NCBI RefSeq assembly: GCF_902686445.1
Contig: NC_062226.1
Span: 14,046,001 to 14,110,000 of the forward strand
DNA length: 64,000 bases
DNA from: Sciurus carolinensis
Taxonomy: Eukaryota > Chordata > Mammalia > Rodentia > Sciuridae
Direction: 5' to 3'
The first letter of the stretch is position 1; each line of letters starts with the position of its first letter. The translations under genes and the position numbers were made by a program. The notes beneath the pieces were generated by a model. That model was not told the origin of the DNA and did no database searches. It saw only the letters and a list, made by a program, of their open reading frames with translations. Of this stretch, positions 35,236-46,521 are shown piece by piece.

Positions 35236-35455
35236 TGCCAGGCACACTGGTGCATGCCTGTAATCCCAGCTTGGGAGGCCGAGACAGGAGGATCGTGAGT
35301 TCAAAGCCAGCCTCAGCAATGGCAAGGTGCTAAGCAACTCAGTGAGACCCTGTTTCTAAGTAAAATACAAAATAGGGCTGGGAATGTGGCTCAGTAGTTG
35401 AATGTCCCTGAGTTTGATCTTCAGTACCCCCCCACATACCAAAAAAAAAAAAACC
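35236..35455 (+). repeat. MEN-type SINE, second of a direct pair
   Basis: 'gccaggcacactggtgcatg' opens it, with 'gggctgggaatgtggctcag', 'gagtttgatcttcagtaccc' and a 12-A tail. It lies only about 24 bp after the first copy. Confidence 0.93.
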
Positions 35456-35782
35456 CCAATACTTGAGGAAACATTTCACCAGCATCTTCTCTGGGCTAAC
35501 TCCAATTCTTTGACTTGGGAAATGGAGATTAAAAATGAACTTATTAACTTTTTAACACTCTATACCATACACACACACACAAACGGGGTATAGATTCTCA
35601 GAGGAATAGACTTTTCGCGAAGTGTAAATCATTTAGATCGCTGCTAACAGGATGGGTATACTGGCTTTACAGGAATATTGAATACCAAAAAAAAAAAAAA
35701 GACCAGATATGGTCCCTGGTCGCAAGAATCATTTTATCTGTTTGTGCTGCAGTTCTGCAAAATGGGGTTAAACTAATCCCTA

Positions 35783-35966
35783 AGGTTGCCAGATAGAGTG
35801 AATAAAATTATAGGATACCTAATTATATTTGAATTTCAGATGATGAATGCTATTTTAATATAAATATGTTCTATGCAATACTTGGGACATCCTTATACTA
35901 AAATGATTTTATTATTTATCTGAAATTCAAATTTAACTAGGCATCTTGCATTTTATCTGGCAACCC
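35783..35966. mobile_element. 184-bp palindromic element flanked by TA
   Basis: The left end AGGTTGCCAGATA and right end TATCTGGCAACCC are inverted repeats (12 of 13 match). The arms stay complementary far inward ('atttgaatttcagat' on the left, 'atctgaaattcaaat' on the right). TA dinucleotides at 35,781-35,782 and 35,967-35,968 flank it, as expected for a Tc1/mariner-type short non-autonomous transposon. I know similar palindromes from other mammals but cannot name the family with certainty. Confidence 0.65.
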
Positions 35967-36979
35967 TATCCCTGTCCAAACCAGTTTAGGACTTTAATGA
36001 GGAACAGGAGGAATAATGTGTGGATTAGGAATGAATGAAAGTGCTTTACTCTTTACAGAGTTCCGTGTCAGCAGGAAGGGTTTAGATTGCGTGACTTCTG
36101 CTCTTATTAGGGAGAGTCCAAGACCTGAGAAAGATCAATGCTGCGGGCATACGAATGCTTTTTACTCCAGGACAGGGATTCAAAATCTATGGCATAGGAA
36201 GGAGCCTGGAGCAGCACATGTGAGAAAACCCTGGGGTTTGGCTCATAGGAAACTGAAAACAGGACCTCTAAGGATGTCAACTGCATCTGCATCTTCTGGC
36301 CACATCCTTGGAAGTACAGTGTCTAGACTTGCTACTCAGACTGTCCCCAGAAGGCTGAAAGGGATGGCAATGAACTGGATTCAAGGGGTTTGAAACCAGT
36401 GTCCTGGCAGGGGCCAGAGAATGGGAGGCATTTGACCAGGGACATGTGGACTTGGGGGACACAGGTCATAGGCTTCCCATCCAGCATGGGTCTTGCCTTC
36501 TGGAAGGTGTCACTTCCAATCAAGGTGGCTTTTTGCTTTGGTAAAGAGACCCAAACAGACATTGCTTTTCAATCTCTGCCCAGTCTAGAGAAACCAAATG
36601 CCACCGGAATCAGTTGTTCAAAAGCCAAGGATGGGAAAGCCCTGGGAATCTCCACTCTTCTCTCCTTGCATCTTAGAGATGTGGAAACTGAAGACAAAGC
36701 TGGGGCAGTGACTCCCCCAGGGCCATGTAAAAAGTTAGGGGTGGAACCAGGCCTGGAGCCCACACCTGCTCTTTTCCAGCTCTGGGTCAGGATCACAGCA
36801 ACCCATCTTCTCCCAGGATCCCCTCTGCTGGGCAGTCACCACGCCTCCACAAGCAGTCCCTGCCCTCCAAGGCCAATAATCCTTTGTCTGTCAGAGTGGG
36901 GGAGGGGGGAAGGCAGCTATGATGCAGAAACTGTTCATGAACCTCCATGTCATCTCTCTGACCTCTCGTCAAATCCCAC

Positions 36980-37149
36980 TTCCCTGCATCCTATATCTTC
37001 TGTACTTGCCGTCAGCCCCCAAAGTTCAGTGCTGTCATTTGTCAGTCTAAGAAGTGGGTACTTGACTATTCATTGTACTGTTCTCTCTAATGTTCTTTCT
37101 GTTTGAAGTTTTTCATAATAAAATGCAAAACAAGAAGAAAAAAAAAAAG
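36980..37149 (+). repeat. Old LINE 3' end with A tail (tentative)
   Basis: 'gtttgaagtttttcataata' followed by an A-rich tail is the common end of old L1M elements. It covers the 3' part of a long chance ORF. Confidence 0.45.
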
Positions 37150-37164
37150 TTCAGCCCTGTCCCA

Positions 37165-37570
37165 CAGACAGGCAGTTCCGTGGGCTCTGCCATAATGAGT
37201 TGTGTGATCTTGTGCAAGGGACAGAATGGAGGCTAACTATGCCTCAGTTTCCTCATCCATGAAATGGGAGTAATAATAAGGATCCACTCAGGATTTTTTT
37301 GGGGGGGTACCAGGGGTTGAACTCAGGGTCACTCGACCACTGAGCCACATCCCAAGCCCTGTTTTGTATTTTATTGAGAGACAGGGTCTCACTGTGTTGC
37401 TTAGCCCTCACTGTTGCAGAGGCTGATTTTGGGATCCTCCTGCCTTAGCCTCCTGAGCTTCTGAGATTATATGTGTGCACCACCGTGCCTGGCCACCTTG
37501 TAGGATTTTTATGTGAGGTCTAAATGATTGTGCTTCTGAAAGTCCACAGCTAAGGCTTAACAAATATCAG
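37165..37570 (+). repeat. MIR SINE split by a MEN SINE
   Basis: Left part to about 37,290: 'gcctcagtttcctcatccat' and 'gaaatgggagtaataataag'. Right part from about 37,496: 'ccttgtaggatttttatgtg'. The two halves are continuous in the MIR consensus. Confidence 0.75.
37293..37493 (-). repeat. MEN-type SINE, antisense, inside the MIR
   Basis: 'accaggggttgaactcaggg', 'gagacagggtctcactgtgt' and 'gcaccaccgtgcctggcc' define it. Confidence 0.94.
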
Positions 37571-37599
37571 CTCCTACTATTAGATTACTACTGTTATTT

Positions 37600-37868
37600 C
37601 AGAGCTCTTCTTATTCCTGTTCCTCCTTCAAGACTTGCTCAACTTCCCCTTCCCTAGGATGGTTTCTTTGACCCTCTCCCCTCAGCAGAGTTAGATGCTC
37701 TCTAGAATTTACTGCACTAAATGTATTATATTTGCCTATTTTCTCATCTGTCTCCCCGACTTAGCTGTGATCACCATCCCCATTTTTATCCCCAATGCCA
37801 AGCATAGGATCAGGCAGGTGTTAGTGCTTAATTGATATTTGTTCAATGGATGAATGAGTGAGTGAGTG
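37600..37868 (+). repeat. L2 LINE 3' end (first of two)
   Basis: 'gttcctccttcaagacttgc', 'tctagaatttactgcactaa' and 'cttaattgatatttgttcaa' followed by (TGAG)n are the L2 3' order. Confidence 0.75.
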
Positions 37869-38652
37869 ATCCCTTTGAATCTCAAATCTTAGGAGTCATT
37901 CTTGACTTCTGTCTCTCAGCCCACACCCAATCCAATAGCATGTCTGGACAATCCCTCTTCTAAAACAGATTCTGAACCTGCCTCCAGGTCAGTCTGTGGC
38001 ACCCTCCTCTCACGGCTGGCCATCTTGGCCTCTGTGGTTTCTGAGTTTCTGTCCCTGCCTTCATCCACCCTCATCCCTCTGCTTAAAACTCTGCCTTCAA
38101 TTCTTTTGAATGAAGTCCAAGACACTGGAGCCCTGCAGGATCTTGCTGGTACCACTCCCTCCTGCACATCACATGCTTCACTTATTCCCATCTCTTTATC
38201 CTCCTCAAAACCTTGCACTTGCTGTTTCTTCTTGTTTTTGCAGAGTTGGCTCTTCTCCCCACCCACCTCCCTTTTTTTAAAAAAAAAAAATTGCAATTCT
38301 GGGGATTAAAGCCAGAGTCTCGTGCAGAGTATAAGCACGCTACCTCTGACCTATATTGCTAGCCCTTCCTTTTTTTCAGGTGGTATAATTATATCCTCAG
38401 AGAGACTTTCCCTGACCATGCTAAGGGAGTGTCTTTCAGTTATTCTGCATGATAATACCCTTTTAATCTCCTCTGTAATATTTATCATCATCCATAAATA
38501 TCTTGATTGTTTACCCATTTGTTCATTAATTGGTTTATCTTATTTGCAATATTGTAAGCACCATAAGTGCAAATCCCTTACTTTGTTGTCTTGTTCACTA
38601 GGGTGTCTCTTGATCAGTGCTTAATATATTTTTGTTGAATGAATGAATGAAT
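37869..38652 (+). repeat. L2 LINE 3' region (second), split by an ID remnant
   Basis: 'aggagtcattcttgacttct', 'ttgaatgaagtccaagacac', 'ccttgcacttgctgtttctt' and, after the SINE, 'gagagactttccctgaccat' to 'tttgttgaatgaatgaatga'. It covers nearly 700 bases of the L2 consensus. ORFs at 37,902 (plus) and 37,916 (minus) are its by-products. Confidence 0.85.
38270..38367 (-). repeat. ID SINE, antisense, decayed
   Basis: T and A runs, 'ggggattaaagccagagtct', and 'attgctagccct' at the end. Confidence 0.7.
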
Positions 38653-39959
38653 CCTCTTTGAACACAATTGGTAGAGCAGGTATTAGATGCAGATTTCACT
38701 GACGACCAAACTAGAGTTTAGAGAGGTTGATTCTTGCTATAGGTAGCAGATGCTGGAAGTGGTAAAAGATTATGGACTTTTCCCACCAGAACATTTCACC
38801 TCAAAAGGAGATAGACTCTGGGATGGGACTCCAGTTTGGTTGATTCATAGACTAGTTCCCCAATGTGGGACTGGATGGTTGAGATTCCAAAGTTCCTGCT
38901 TCTTAAAGAGTTAGTGCTGCCAGTGTGAGGCTAAGGATTACATCCAATTCCAAATTCCAGTCTGCACTTGAGGCATTGCACACACCCAGTAAACACCCAA
39001 TGATCATAAGAACAGTGCAGTGATTGTTTGAGAAAGGAAATGAGACCCATAGGCCTGATCTCCCAGAACCCTCTTCAGAATTTGTTCTAATTTGGGCTTG
39101 ATGGAATGAGAAAGACATTTCTAGTTTCCGTACATGAATGTGGCCTAATTTGGAAGATTTTGTCATTCCCAAGGCCCCCACTGCTGCTTGAGAGCAGACC
39201 TTGATTATTGTCATTATTTAAAATACTGCCTTCACCATTGATAATAGGCTGGCAGCAGGGCACCATTTCTGTGACTCTAGGAGGAAAGTTCCTGGAGGGG
39301 ATGCCCAGTGACATAAAGAAAGCTCTGGAACAGAACTCAGAGGGTGGGAAGGCCCATGGTGTCCCGCTAGTAGACTGGAGGAGTCTCACTGGCCCTTTAG
39401 CTGCTTCTTATGTAAGGAGGATCTGGGTTTGATGGTGGCCTGTAGTCAGAGGGTTATGGTCTGGTCCTGGCTCTGCTGCTAGTTTTCCATGTGAGATTTT
39501 ATCAAGATCCTTTCCTTCTGTGGGTCTTGGTGGATCGTCTGAACACATTTGGGAGGGCCGATGCCTGTGTCCCCATCCTATTCCCATAGCCATTCTTTTT
39601 GTGGCCTTTTTGGGGAAATTTGCTCCCCTAAAATTTGGTTTCCTTACCATCCAGCCCTCAGAAAACAGTATGAAATTGACACACTACCTTAACATAGTTC
39701 AATGAAGGGCATAGTAGTCCCTAAGGCCTGCTTCTCAGGGGGCACCTCAGGTAGAAAGAGGAGTCAAGTGTGCACGCCTGCCAAGTACTCTCAGTCCTGA
39801 TACTGCCCTCGGACAGGCATGTGCTCCAAGGGAGGCTCTGGGTGGGCAAGGAGGACCGAGGGTGTGAAAGGAGGGGAACATGACTCTTCTGAGAGCCTAG
39901 AGGTTCTGAGCATGCAAACCCAAGGACATGACACCCTCCTGGCCTTGACATATTATGTG

Positions 39960-40200
39960 AAAAACAGGAAAATGAGATATGTACCAATGTCTTTTGAGTG
40001 TTTACAGGGGGCAGGGTTTGGGTCAATGGTTTATGTACGTTGTTTTATTTGACCTTGAACTCTGTGAGATAAATATGAGGATCCCCATTTTTACAGAGGA
40101 AGAATTAACTACAGAGTTGAAGTAACTTGCCCAAGGTTGTACAACTAGGATGATCAGGATTGAGCCCTGCATGCTTTACTGCTATTTGTCTCTGCTAATT
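39960..40200. repeat. MIR/L2-related fragment
   Basis: 'ccccatttttacagaggaag' and 'aacttgcccaaggttgtaca' are the usual phrases of this repeat class. Confidence 0.55.
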
Positions 40201-40254
40201 AACAATAGCAGTAAAAGTAATTAAAGTGGAGGAAGTGCAGTTAGCAACTGTGGA

Positions 40255-40460
40255 AAGCACTCTGAGGTCTAAAGTTCTCCCACTTAGTAGCTTAGTAACT
40301 ATGGGCAAGTTATTTGACTACTTTGAGTGACAATATACTTGCTTATAAATTTCTTCTTCCACTTCACGGATACGATTAGAAAAGGCCATGTATGTAAAGT
40401 GTTTCAAGTTGATGCCTGATACATTATGAAGTGCTTATTGTTACTGTTACTATACTTCTG
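40255..40460 (+). repeat. MIR SINE
   Basis: 'actatgggcaagttatttga' and 'catgtatgtaaagtgtttca' fit MIR. Confidence 0.65.
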
Positions 40461-40969
40461 CTGCTATTGCTACTACCTTCCCCCCCAACCTTGTTTCAAA
40501 ACTCAAATGAGATAATGGCTGGGAAAGCTCTGTTTGCTGTGCACCTGTCAGTAATCCCTTCTATTACAATGATAGAAACCAAGGGAATGAGTTATTTGTG
40601 AACCTTCAACCTCATTCCTCCCCCAAATGGTTCACATTCTTTGCTCTACAGCCAACTCTGATGAAGGGCAAGGGTTTTGACTTGGTGCCCACTGTGAATG
40701 ACGTCCTCCATTAGATCTCCAAGAACTGCAGCAAATGCTTTTCTGGGTTTATTTTAGCATTAGGGAGACTTTGAAGCAGGATTTCAATATTTAGCTTCCT
40801 CACTTGGAGATGGTGCTTTCAATTAATGTGGGTTTGCAGCTTGGGTCTTTCTTCCCCTCATCATCTTAAGAGAGTCCAGGGGGTAGATCAAGGATGTGGT
40901 TGGCTGACATATCCCAAGATTTGAATGAGTCCTATTGTCAGTTATTACTAAATCTGAGAGTACTATGTA

Positions 40970-41385
40970 CTCATTGTAAAAAAATTTGGAAAATGTGAGC
41001 AAGCATGAAGGAGAAAAATGTAAAATACCCATAATGCAATCACTCAGAAATAAAGAATTTAATGTCTTGGTGTATTTTTTTAAATTGATATCATTATTTT
41101 ATATAATTAGGATCACTGTGTAAATAGTCATGGAAACCATTTTTTAAAATAATTTCATATTGCCAGAATTTCCTTCAAAAATAAGAGATATAAAATATCC
41201 CAACATAAAACATCACAAAGCAGAAAGTACTTAACCAATCCCCTATTTTTATTTTTAATTGTCCAGATTTTTTAAATTATTATAACACTGATGTTATATA
41301 TGTAACATTTGTATATAAGTATGTACCTCTGATTATTTTCTTTGGATAGATTCTTAAAAGTGGAAATGATGAATCAAGGAGGAAT
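40970..41385 (-). repeat. Old L1 (L1M-type) 3' region, antisense
   Basis: 'attgtaaaaaaatttggaaa', 'acccataatgcaatcactca' and 'gatagattcttaaaagtgga' are the fixed phrases of this segment. Confidence 0.65.
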
Positions 41386-41386
41386 A

Positions 41387-41478
41387 AGGGACTGGGGATG
41401 TGGCTCAGTGGCAGAGTCCTCACCTAGCATGGGTGAGGCCCTGGGGTTGGTGAATTCCCAGCACTGGGGGTTGGGCAG
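41387..41478 (+). repeat. ID SINE
   Basis: 'gggactggggatgtggctca' opens it. The second half has a small insertion ('ggggttggtgaattcccagc'). Confidence 0.9.
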
Positions 41479-42089
41479 AGGAGTATAAACAATTTTAAGG
41501 CTTCCTCGAAAGGCTGTAGCCTATGAACATTTATATTCAATTGTGAGAGACAAGTCCTGACCAGTAAAAAGTATTATCGGTTTTTAAGAATTCTGATTCC
41601 ATGAGAATCAACAGGTTCAAAAAATAGCAACTCATTGTCTCGATTTGCAATTCTTTGATTACTTTAGCTGCATAAAATTTCATGTTTCTTAGTCATTTGT
41701 ATTTCCCTTTCTGTGATTTGTCTGTCAGTGTTCTTTGCTGGGCAGACTTGGTTAATAGAGGCCCCAATAATCCTACAATTGTCTGCAGAAGATGCCAAAC
41801 CTTGCATTTAGCCACATCTGATAGGCTCTGGCAGGATTACCATGTCAGCATTGCTGTTTCAATGGAACCAGAAAGCAAATGTCTCTGTTTTATTGTGATC
41901 TGGGAGAAGCTGTTTTGATGAACCACATCTATCGTACTGTTGTACTTTGTTCCTTTCTGAACTTCCCATTACTTAAATGTTGCTCTAGCTGGAGGGTTAA
42001 ATTTGGTGTGTGTCTGTTCAGTTTTTCAGTATGTGCTCATGGACTCCCTACTGTGTGCCATGCATAGAGGCCACATTAATGGACTGCAG

Positions 42090-42260
42090 AGTACAGAGAA
42101 GAATCTGAGCTTTGGACTTAGGCAGGTCTTGGGCAAGTTTTTAACTTCTCAAAGGCTCAGTTTCCTCTTTCCTCTTCTTTCAAGCATAGGTCATAGCCCT
42201 ATCATGGAGGAATAAATGTATTATGAACAGAAAACTCTTGTAAGAGTGCCTGACGTATCA
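42090..42260 (+). repeat. MIR SINE
   Basis: 'gaatctgagctttggactta', 'ggctcagtttcctctttcct' and 'taagagtgcctgacg'. Confidence 0.7.
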
Positions 42261-42504
42261 TAAGCCTCCTTTAAGCCCAACAATTCCTAAGCCCATTCTT
42301 GTACATCTGGCACTGGGCTAGTGACAAGTATGAAGAGGAATCAGAATGAGTCCTTTACAGTGTGTATTTCCCTCAGCAGAAAGATCAAGCTGCTCATAGA
42401 CAAGGTCAACAAGGTCTTTTCCAGGGCCTGCTGTCCTGTGGACCTTCATTAAGCCCTATGGCTCCAGCTGTCATAGGTGGGTTGACAACTTGTGTACTCC
42501 TCCC

Positions 42505-42712
42505 CCACCACCCTCAGTACTAGGGACTGAACCCAGGGACACTTGACCACTGAGCCTCAGCCCCAGCTCTTTTTATTTTTTATTTTGGACAGGATCTCAC
42601 TAAGTTGCTGAGGGCCTCGCTAAGTTATTGAGTATGGCTTCAAACTTGTGATCAGCCTATCTCAGCCTCCTGCGTCACTGGGATTACAGGTGTGCACCAT
42701 TGCACCCAACTG
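42505..42712 (-). repeat. MEN-type SINE, antisense
   Basis: 'gtactagggactgaacccag', 'gacaggatctcactaagttg' and 'tgtgcaccattgcacccaac'. Confidence 0.94.
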
Positions 42713-42965
42713 ACAGCTCTCTTTAGATCCCCAGGCCTTAGCAACAGAAAAAGTGCCAGTCAACATTCTGATACAATGTCACGGCTGTAATTTTTATCTT
42801 CTCTTTTCTTCCTAACATAAGCCTTTTCCCTTTATAGTTAAGGTTGCCAGATGAAGCCAGCCAGCCTGTTTAATTTCTGGCTCTATTATTTGTTAAGTGA
42901 CCTTGGGCAATTACTTAACTTCTCTGTATCCTGGTTTCTTTATCTGTAAAATGAAGATAATAATC

Positions 42966-43448
42966 TGCTATAGAGGGAATGTTTGTGTCCCCCTAAAATT
43001 AATTTATTGAAACCCTAAACCTCCTAGGTGTGATAACATTTGGAGGTCTTCAGGAGATGATCAGGTCATGAGGGCAAAGCCCCTGTGAATGGGACTAGTG
43101 TCATTATTATTGTTGTTGTTATTAATTTCTGCAGTATTGGGGATTGAACCTAGGAGTTTACATATGCCAGGTATGTGCTCTACCACTGATCCACATCCTC
43201 ACCCCTATAGGATTAGTGTCCCTATAAAAGATACCCCAGGGAGCTCCCTTGCCTTTTCTATCATGTGAAGACACAGTGAAAAGACTACCATCTACAAACC
43301 AGGAAGAGGGCCCTCACCAGACACTCTGTCTGCTGGTACCTTGATCTTGGATTTCCTGCTCACCAAAACTGGGAGAAATAAATTTCTGTTGTTTTTGAGC
43401 CACCCAATATATGGTACTTGGCTATAGCATCCCAAACAAACTAAGGCA
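42966..43448 (+). repeat. MaLR-type LTR (MST-like), split by an ID-family SINE
   Basis: Starts TGCTATAGAGGGAATGTTTG. It has 'gatcaggtcatgagggcaaa', 'ctgctggtaccttgatcttg', the AATAAA of 'agaaataaatttctgttgtt', and ends 'aacaaactaaggca'. A solitary LTR with no internal retroviral sequence around it. Confidence 0.88.
43125..43206 (-). repeat. ID-family SINE (ID-like, decayed), antisense, inside the LTR
   Basis: 'gtattggggattgaacctag' to 'ctctaccactgatccacatc'. The flanks share GGAYTAGTGTC (43,092-43,102 region and just after 43,209), which is probably a decayed target-site duplication. Confidence 0.8.
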
Positions 43449-43564
43449 GAAAGGTACCTACTTCATGGGTTTCTTAGGATTAAAGGAAAGTAACTCACCT
43501 GTAGCTCTTAGGAGCATGTCTAGCACTTGGAGCTTAATTATGTATTATTAATATCTACCATATT

Positions 43565-43695
43565 GCCTTGATAGCCACCCCTACAATGACATTATATAAT
43601 TAAATTCAATAGATATAATTATCCCTTTCTCTGATGTTGGATATTTAAGGTGTTTCCAATTTTTAAATATAAACCAAAATATTATTCCTAAGAAA
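43565..43695 (-). repeat. Old L1 (L1M-type) 3' fragment, antisense
   Basis: 'gatgttggatatttaaggtg' and 'tttccaatttttaaatataa'. Confidence 0.5.
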
Positions 43696-44204
43696 TGAAA
43701 AGAAAATCATCATGTGGTTTAAAGGCAGAACAATTAATTTAAGAATTAAATGTTTAATGAACCAACATTAGTAGACCTAAGTTGTCTTTTGGAAAAATTC
43801 AACAGTGTCATAATATATATTAGGGGCTCATTGTCCCCTCTGAAAAGCCCAGCATGGGTGGTCCTTGCCTGGGCAGATCTAGCCTGGCTTCCTCAGCAAG
43901 GTCTTCTAGTCCTTTGCCCTGTGATTCTCCTGGGAAAGAAGCTGCATCAGCTTTTCTCCCCTACTGCCAGAGAACCTCTGATACAGCATAGCTCAGGGCC
44001 AACCCAGCAGTTTTTAGATATCATTTGGAAATATCTAGTAGGGCAACTGTCAAGTCATGTCACCTGATGGGGAGGTTATGGGACAGAGGTTTCTGATCTG
44101 GTTCTTCGACCAACAAGGCTCAAAGTTAGCAAAGCTATTATTGAAATATAAATCTACATAGACAGCATTGTCTGTTAGGCTCTATAAAAATGTTCTTTTG
44201 GATT

Positions 44205-44345
44205 CTCAGCTCAATGAAGTGAAAGAGGATTTATTGGCCCTATTTTCTAGATGAGAAAACTGAGGCTCAGAGAGAAGGCTTTCCTCCAAGGTCACACAGT
44301 CAATAGAGTCATGATTCAGGTCTGTCTGACTCTAAAGACACAAAC
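44205..44345. repeat. MIR/L2-related fragment
   Basis: 'gagaaaactgaggctcagag' and 'ggtctgtctgactctaaaga'. Confidence 0.55.
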
Positions 44346-46269
44346 TCTTCCCAGAGGCACCACAGGATATTTTCAACTTAATCAGCATGTATTAGCACTC
44401 ACATTATATTGCCCCCATGAGGCACTGAAAACAGACCAACGGACACATCAGTCACAAGTTTTAGTATGAAGGCTGATGCATACCTGTGAGAAGTAATAAA
44501 GTCATGTGGGCAGTTCAATTTATCCTGTTGAATTTATTTCTGAAAGCCATCTTAAATCCTTTTTGGAAGAGGCAGGGGAGAGGTAGACTGATAGATCAGG
44601 GCTATAATCAATGAATAAACAAAGGGCAGTAGGGAATGGGGAGGGAGAATTAATTCTCACTCAGAAATCCAAAACAGTCTCTTAGAGGATATGGCAGTTT
44701 GGTTGGGATTGAGGAGCCAGGAGGAATCAGCAAGAGAGGGACAGGGCATGTCACTTTCACTTTCTTCCTAAAGAGAAGTAAAAATAGAACCTCAATGCTT
44801 ACTAAATATTGGTCTTGAAGCCAGAACACTCACACAATCCATCTCATTTTGCCCCCTTACATACATAGACAGACTTATCAAGACACACTCAGAGGTAATC
44901 CTGAATGCAAAAGCACAAAATCCACACAGAACATGTCAGCACCCTTGCACAATTAAGACACATATGAAAATAGACACTAGCTCCCACAGACTCACAGATA
45001 CATGTAATATTCATACACACAGACTTACAAACATGTTTATGCTTTCATAACAAGCCATAAATGTCCTCCCTCTCCCACTACTCATGCAGGCAAATAAATG
45101 CATGCAAGTTCACACACAAATCTCATCCTGCCGGTCTGATTGGAGGCCAGTGACTAATGGGAAACCATGCACAAAGGCAAGCATCATGTAGGGGGAGGCC
45201 GGGACTGGGTTAGCAACAAGGCTGGGATTAAACCCGTCAGATGACAAACCCGTCCTGCCTGGCTGCCCCTGGAAGCTGCTCAGCCGAGACAGCAGCAGCT
45301 GACCTAGCTCCGGATCCTGGGCCAATGATATGAGGCTGCGAGGCTGCGTGCCCATTTCCAGCTTCGTTCAGGGTTTGAAGTCATACAGGGTCAAGCTCTG
45401 CTATCAGCTCCACCCCAATCCCTGCAACAGGCAGGAGACTCTGGGGACACAGTAGGGCTGAGACCTCGGGCTTCTTTCTAACTTAGGCTTGTCCAGACAC
45501 GGCATACTGAGCAGTTAGCATTAATGAGGGTGTACAACAGTGGCCAGAGGCTGGTTTAAGCCCTTTAGGATCGTTATTCTCACAACTCTGAGAATGGGGT
45601 GCGATGCATCCAATCATTCCATTCAGTGGTGAGAAAACTGGGCTCAGGCCACAAAATCACTTGGCAAGAGACAAGAAGCTCGATCCTTCCAGGGGATTAG
45701 GGTAAAGTGCGTATGTGAGTATGCCTCCCCTGCGCAAGGCGCTTGCACCCTCTGCTCCAGCTCTGCGCCTGAACCACAGCAGGTGCCTTGTCACGGCGTG
45801 GAGCATGGGTTCATTGAGGCTGTCAGCAAGGACCTCAGTTTCCCCATCTCTAAAATGGGAACGGCAGCGCAGACATGGCAGGGCTGAGGCCATACTCTCC
45901 CGGGCAGCAAAGTGAATTCTGAGTTCTACATCCTCGCGGCTCTCTCGCCTATACTCCCGGCTGCAGCCCAGTCCCCGCCCGATCCCGGGTGCGGCGCCGG
46001 CGCCCCATTGTTAGGAGGGCGGGGACGCTCCGGAGAACGGCTTCCCCGCCCCGGGTCGCGCTCGCAGCCCAGTGGAGCAGACGACTTGGCCCGGCGTCTG
46101 CCGCACGGGGCGCGTCCTTTGTCTGCTCCGCGGCGCCGGGTGCCCGAGGCCCGCGCCCCGCTCTTCGGGCAGACAAAGCGGGGGCCGCTGCGAGCCCGGC
46201 CGGCTGGAGCGGGGATCGCACCACCCTCCTCCCGCCTTACGTACCGCCCCCTTCCCTCGACGTCCTCTG

Positions 46270-46369
46270 ATTGGCCAGAGAGGTTACAAAGAGGCCGGGA
46301 AGCAGGTGGGTCACGTGGGATGGCGTGGCCTCCCATTGGTTGCAGCCGGCTGCCAATCGAGGAGGGCGG
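46270..46369. promoter_or_regulatory. MEGF9: Cluster of CCAAT, CACGTG and GC boxes (MEGF9 proximal promoter)
   Basis: Inverted CCAAT boxes (ATTGG) lie at 46,270 and 46,335, a forward CCAAT at 46,353, a CACGTG E-box at 46,312-46,317 and GGGCGG at 46,364-46,369. The CCAAT boxes are candidate NF-Y sites, the E-box a USF/MYC-type site and the GC box an Sp1-type site. The cluster is 170-270 bases upstream of the start codon, so transcription probably starts near 46,390-46,450. That start is inferred. Confidence 0.6.
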
Positions 46370-46449
46370 GCTGTCCGCGCTCGGCCCGGTCGCTCTCTCC
46401 GCGCTGGGGCCCGCCCGCGGGGCCGGCCGCCTGTCAGAGGGAGGTGGCG

Positions 46450-46521
46450 ATGGTGAGCCCGGTGGCGGTGGCGGCTGCGGCGGCTTCCTCGGTCGGAGTG
46501 CAGCGAGGAGAAGATGACTGA
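46450..46521 (+). promoter_or_regulatory. MEGF9: Candidate upstream ORF 1 (23 codons)
   Basis: ATG at 46,450 opens a short frame (MVSPVAVAAAAASSVGVQRG and three more residues) that stops 20 bases before the MEGF9 start. Purine G at -3 and G at +4 make its context good. It matters only if transcription starts upstream of 46,450. Confidence 0.4.

Larger units (their letters stand above)
42860..43560 (+). repeat. MIR SINE split by an LTR
   Basis: Left part 42,860-42,965: 'gtgaccttgggcaattactt', 'ctgtaaaatgaagataataa'. Right part from 43,450: 'ggtacctacttcatgggttt', 'ggagcatgtctagcacttgg'. The halves join naturally across the LTR at 42,966-43,448. Confidence 0.8.
12216..45919. other. FBXW2-MEGF9 intergenic region
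   Basis: About 34 kb between the presumed FBXW2 3' end and the MEGF9 CpG island. No exon, tRNA, snRNA or other gene was recognised here. The content is repeats, listed one by one, set in unique DNA. Stretches longer than 300 bases where I see nothing nameable include 12,880-14,230, 15,620-16,250, 20,400-21,450, 27,070-27,690, 29,460-29,880, 32,000-33,890, 38,660-39,430, 43,700-44,200 and 44,350-45,530. Confidence 0.8.

Noticed and set aside
36390..37106. 238-codon plus-strand ORF
   Set aside because: The longest ORF between the two genes. Its middle part follows a MIR/L2-like order (GTGGAAACTGAAGACAAAGC) and its 3' end lies in an old LINE tail. It shows no domain, no signal sequence and no splice context.
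45912..46521. Plus-strand ORFs of 93-201 codons upstream of MEGF9
   Set aside because: They are composition artefacts of the CpG island. Only the short upstream ORFs in the probable leader were kept.
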